Shown piece after piece: positions 4,528-6,446 of a DNA stretch of 6,446 bases. Position 1 is the first letter of the stretch. Each line of letters starts with the position of its first letter. Source of the stretch: an uncultured Sulfurovum sp. (GTDB lineage: Bacteria; Campylobacterota; Campylobacteria; Campylobacterales; Sulfurovaceae); assembly GCA_902727905.1 (NCBI GenBank), contig CACVAR010000148.1, positions 1 to 6,446 of the forward strand. The letters are read 5' to 3'. The position numbers and the translations under genes are program-made. The notes below the pieces were generated by a model. The model was not told where the DNA came from. It saw only the letters and a list, made by a program, of their open reading frames with translations, and did no database searches.

Positions 4528-5799
4528 TCATAAAGTAACATTAGCTATCTCTACGGCTATCTCTTTAAACTTCTTTGCCCTATCTAAAATAAAGGTTCTT
4601 AAGTCATCGATAAATGTTTGTTCTTCACTACTTAATAGTTTTGTATCAACAATCTCCTTTGCTAAAACTTGAATAACCATATTACACTGTTTTGACAAAA
4701 TTTTAGTAACAAGTTTATGATTTACTTTAACATCTTCAGAAAATTCTCGTAGTTGATAGGCATAGACTTCATTAGGGTTAAACTCATCTCCGTAAGCCAT
4801 GGCTAGGTTATGGTCAAAGTCATACATCATGACAGAGAGTAGGTCATAGAATGGTGTAGGCTTTATGCCTTTTTTATCAACAAAAAAAGAGAAGTTTTTA
4901 CCATGAGCATCAGAGTTTCCGATGATAAGATTAAACATTGCCCAGTTCAGTAGTTCAAGTTGTGCAACAGCAGGAACAGAACAAAGTTTGGTGGCTTCAA
5001 AAAGCTTTTTAAAACTTGCACCTTCGCGAACATGTTCTACATCTCTACTTGAACCAAAGTTTTGTTCGTATTTGTAAGTTGGTGGTAAATTCGTTATTTG
5101 ACATGCATCAATGATCTGAAGACGTTCCACAAAATCATTTTTATAAATTCTATCAAATCGTTCTATTAAAAGCGTTGGGTGTGTATCAAACTTTTTCATT
5201 TCAACGTTTGCTACGTTTAAACCAATTTTCTTTGCTAAGGTCATACAAAAAAGTTCATTGACCACAATGTTGAGATGCTTTTTAGTTTGAAACTTCATAA
5301 TATGCGTTGAGCTTAGTGTTCCATTGGCTAAACCAATCTTATTCTCTTTAACAATTACAGGTAATTTAGCTTGAACTCCTGCTAAGGAAAGTCGTACCTT
5401 TTTATCCCAAATGGCAATGCTTTTACTCTCTAGCTGCTCAATTCTATCACTTAACTCTTTACTCGGTATTTCTCTGAAAATCGCTTCATTTTCTTCACTG
5501 TTTGCACCAAACATCAAAGCTCCAGCAGTATCATAACCAATGGTGTGCATGATGGCAAAAGTATTGTTTTTAGAAATATGAGCAAAGGTAGCAATGTCAT
5601 CTAAGCCTTCTCCCTCAGGAATTAAGTTTTCTAAAAATCGCTTAATGGCAATGGAAGAGCATTCTTTGTTAAAGGGTAAATTAGGAGAGATGGTAAAGCC
5701 ATTATCTATCCAATCTTGATGGTATGTAAAATGATAATTTTCATCAATAGAGAGCTTCCCTACTGTTTGACCTTGCATACTCACTTTCAAACTATTCAT
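4528..5799 (-). CDS. hipA: HipA-family serine/threonine kinase toxin
   Basis: A 423-residue kinase toxin of full HipA length; residue numbers here count from a GTG three bases further upstream (5802). The N-terminal 'couple_hipA' domain spans about 5-100 and includes the IGYDTAGAL motif (88-96). The HipA_C kinase core has LSLAGVQAK (138-146), where Ser139 aligns with autophosphorylated Ser150 of E. coli HipA. It continues with THIMKF (166-171) and the ATP-site Lys170, ERFDR (214-218), the catalytic loop GNSDAHGKN (295-303) with Asp298 and Asn303, and PFYDLLS (317-323) with the metal-binding Asp320. All key residues are present, so it should be active. E. coli HipA phosphorylates GltX and induces persistence; the target here is unknown. 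ATG 5799 overlaps the hipB stop in ATGAATAG, implying translational coupling. The gene converges on higBA with a 23-base gap. Confidence 0.92.
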   Translation of the reverse strand: MNSLKVSMQGQTVGKLSIDENYHFTYHQDWIDNGFTISPNLPFNKECSSIAIKRFLENLIPEGEGLDDIATFAHISKNNTFAIMHTIGYDTAGALMFGANSEENEAIFREIPSKELSDRIEQLESKSIAIWDKKVRLSLAGVQAKLPVIVKENKIGLANGTLSSTHIMKFQTKKHLNIVVNELFCMTLAKKIGLNVANVEMKKFDTHPTLLIERFDRIYKNDFVERLQIIDACQITNLPPTYKYEQNFGSSRDVEHVREGASFKKLFEATKLCSVPAVAQLELLNWAMFNLIIGNSDAHGKNFSFFVDKKGIKPTPFYDLLSVMMYDFDHNLAMAYGDEFNPNEVYAYQLREFSEDVKVNHKLVTKILSKQCNMVIQVLAKEIVDTKLLSSEEQTFIDDLRTFILDRAKKFKEIAVEIANVTL

Positions 5800-6064
5800 C
5801 ACTATTCCAATCTTTCATGCTCATCTCCATACCTAATGCTTCCATGATTTGAAGTAGGGTATTGAGCCTTACTCCTTCAAAGCCATTTTCTATTTTATTG
5901 AGTGTATAAGCAGAGATATTACAAAGCATGGCACAGTCATTTGTACTTAATCCTTGTTCTGTTCTTCTTGCTTTTATGAACTTTCCTATGTTTTCTAGGG
6001 TTATCAGTTCTTGGAATGATGGTGGTGGGGTTGGTTTTACTTTTTTTCCTTTTTGCATAGTCAT
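5792..6064 (-). CDS. hipB: HipB-family Xre-type antitoxin
   Basis: This 90-residue DNA-binding antitoxin lies directly upstream of hipA. After a basic, proline-rich leader (KGKKVKPTPPPS, 5-16) comes an Xre/Cro helix-turn-helix, residues 24-80: IGKFIKARRTEQGLSTNDCA, then LCNISAYTLNKIENG (48-61) and RLNTLLQIMEALG (66-78). The acidic end SMKDWNSDE matches the flexible tail that in HipB proteins contacts HipA. It should repress the operon and neutralise the kinase. ATG 6064 is used here; a second ATG at 6058 is equally possible, and neither has a good SD. Its last 8 bases overlap the hipA start. Confidence 0.88.
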   Translation of the reverse strand: MTMQKGKKVKPTPPPSFQELITLENIGKFIKARRTEQGLSTNDCAMLCNISAYTLNKIENGFEGVRLNTLLQIMEALGMEMSMKDWNSDE

Positions 6065-6065
6065 C

Positions 6066-6161
6066 TCATTTTAGAAAAGGTATGATTTTTTTAAATTGAC
6101 TATTCAGTATTTTAACATCTTTATACCTTAAGTTTAGATTATCAGAAATGCCATTCTCCAT
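6066..6161 (-). CDS. Possible 31-residue ORF just upstream of hipB
   Basis: An ATG at 6161-6159 opens 31 codons (MENGISDNLNLRYKDVKIL, then NSQFKKIIPFLK). They end in TGA one base before the hipB ATG, a spacing that would allow coupling. There is no clear SD and I recognise no family. The frame is open further upstream only to 6192 or so, so it could be the tail of a decayed gene rather than a real peptide. Treat it as a weak candidate. Confidence 0.25.
   Translation of the reverse strand: MENGISDNLNLRYKDVKILNSQFKKIIPFLK
6077..6129 (-). promoter_or_regulatory. Candidate hipBA promoter with spaced inverted repeat
   Basis: Read on the minus strand, a -10-like TATAAA (6125-6120) lies 55 bases before the hipB ATG. 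AAGGTAT (6077-6083) and ATACCTT (6123-6129) form a perfect 7-bp inverted repeat with 39 bases between the arms, and the outer arm overlaps the -10. Paired, spaced half-sites are compatible with HipB operators, which in E. coli are TATCC-N8-GGATA. The long spacing makes this tentative. Confidence 0.35.
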
Positions 6162-6178
6162 AAAAGTTTTAAACTCTA

Positions 6179-6430
6179 CTATAATGTATCCCTAGTAGGA
6201 AATGCCAAATCATAATTGTTCCACTCTATGTCTCCATATTCAAGATTGAAATTTTTAAACAGATTTTTATTTTCATATTTTTTGATTTTAGGGTGTTGCA
6301 CTTGTTAGTTGAATTCAAGTAAGATAAAATCTTTAAAATCCAAATTATTCTCTTTACCATCATTGAATTTTAGATAGATTTTATACTCATCAATATATTT
6401 TACTTCTTCGATAGAGATATATCTTTCCAT
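6179..6430 (-). pseudogene. DUF2442-type gene with one internal stop
   Basis: From ATG 6430 the minus strand reads MERYISIEEVKYIDEYKIY and continues through LKFNDGKENNLDFKDFIL to a TAA (6307-6305). The same frame then runs on without any shift through HPKIKKYENKNLFKNF and LEYGDIEWNNYDLAF to TAG (6181-6179). The whole fits a DUF2442 protein: an N-terminal strand pair 'Y-K-I-x-L-x-F-N-D-G-K', then the 'DFK' and 'G-x-I-x-W' motifs. Length (about 83 codons) is normal or slightly short at the C-terminus. DUF2442 genes often accompany a DUF4160 gene in putative TA-like pairs; such a partner would lie beyond the right edge. An AAAGG (6445-6441) lies upstream. It is probably inactive. Confidence 0.65.
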
Positions 6431-6446
6431 GACTACTTTACCTTTC

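Noticed and set aside
4523..4538. Hairpin TTACTT/AAGTAA between the convergent higBA and hipA ends, considered as a bidirectional terminator
   Set aside because: The six-pair stem is mostly A-T, overlaps the hipA stop and has no T run on either strand.
5800..5802. GTG start for hipA, one codon before ATG 5799
   Set aside because: It is possible, but ATG 5799 gives the standard ATGAATAG overlap with the hipB stop and begins at the family N-terminus; the difference is one residue.
1..6446. CRISPR array, tRNA, rRNA, insertion sequence ends or integrase
   Set aside because: No regularly spaced repeats, cloverleaf, rRNA-like sequence or transposase was seen on either strand.

Overview
The window is AT-rich and looks like a chromosomal accessory segment of a Campylobacterota bacterium (Sulfurimonas, Sulfuricurvum, Arcobacter or a relative). 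This rests on base composition, dense packing, the protein styles, and promoters with a clear -10 but weak -35. It is a judgement by eye; no search was run.

Layout: (1) 1-1346 is a small co-directional housekeeping block: the tail of an unknown gene, a YwbE-like protein and a YheT-type alpha/beta hydrolase. (2) From about 1240 onward the window is almost entirely toxin-antitoxin material. First come relics of an antitoxin/PIN-toxin operon; the antitoxin tail appears to be fused in frame to the hydrolase C-terminus. Next is a relB/dinJ antitoxin followed by a yafQ-like toxin broken by a one-base frameshift. (3) 2253-2426 holds paired hairpins, one with the GTAG foot of a REP element, and a promoter framed by a perfect 10-bp inverted repeat. 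This promoter serves an AAA+ ATPase of the AAA_14/DUF4143 type (2427-3701). (4) 3807-4504 is a higBA module with a 19-bp palindromic operator. Its toxin and antitoxin are one continuous reading frame, with a strong internal Shine-Dalgarno and start for the antitoxin part. (5) On the minus strand, convergent with higBA, lies an intact hipB-hipA operon (6064 to 4528). Upstream of it on the same strand is a DUF2442-type gene with a single in-frame stop.

How the genes relate: each TA module carries its own palindromic control site, as expected for autorepressed TA operons. Two of the modules look dead or damaged (PIN, yafQ), one is rearranged (the higB-higA fusion) and one looks intact (hipBA). 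The region reads as a TA accumulation and decay site next to a housekeeping operon. The most unusual items are the single-frame HigB-HigA gene with a second internal start, and the hydrolase that seems to have captured an antitoxin tail.
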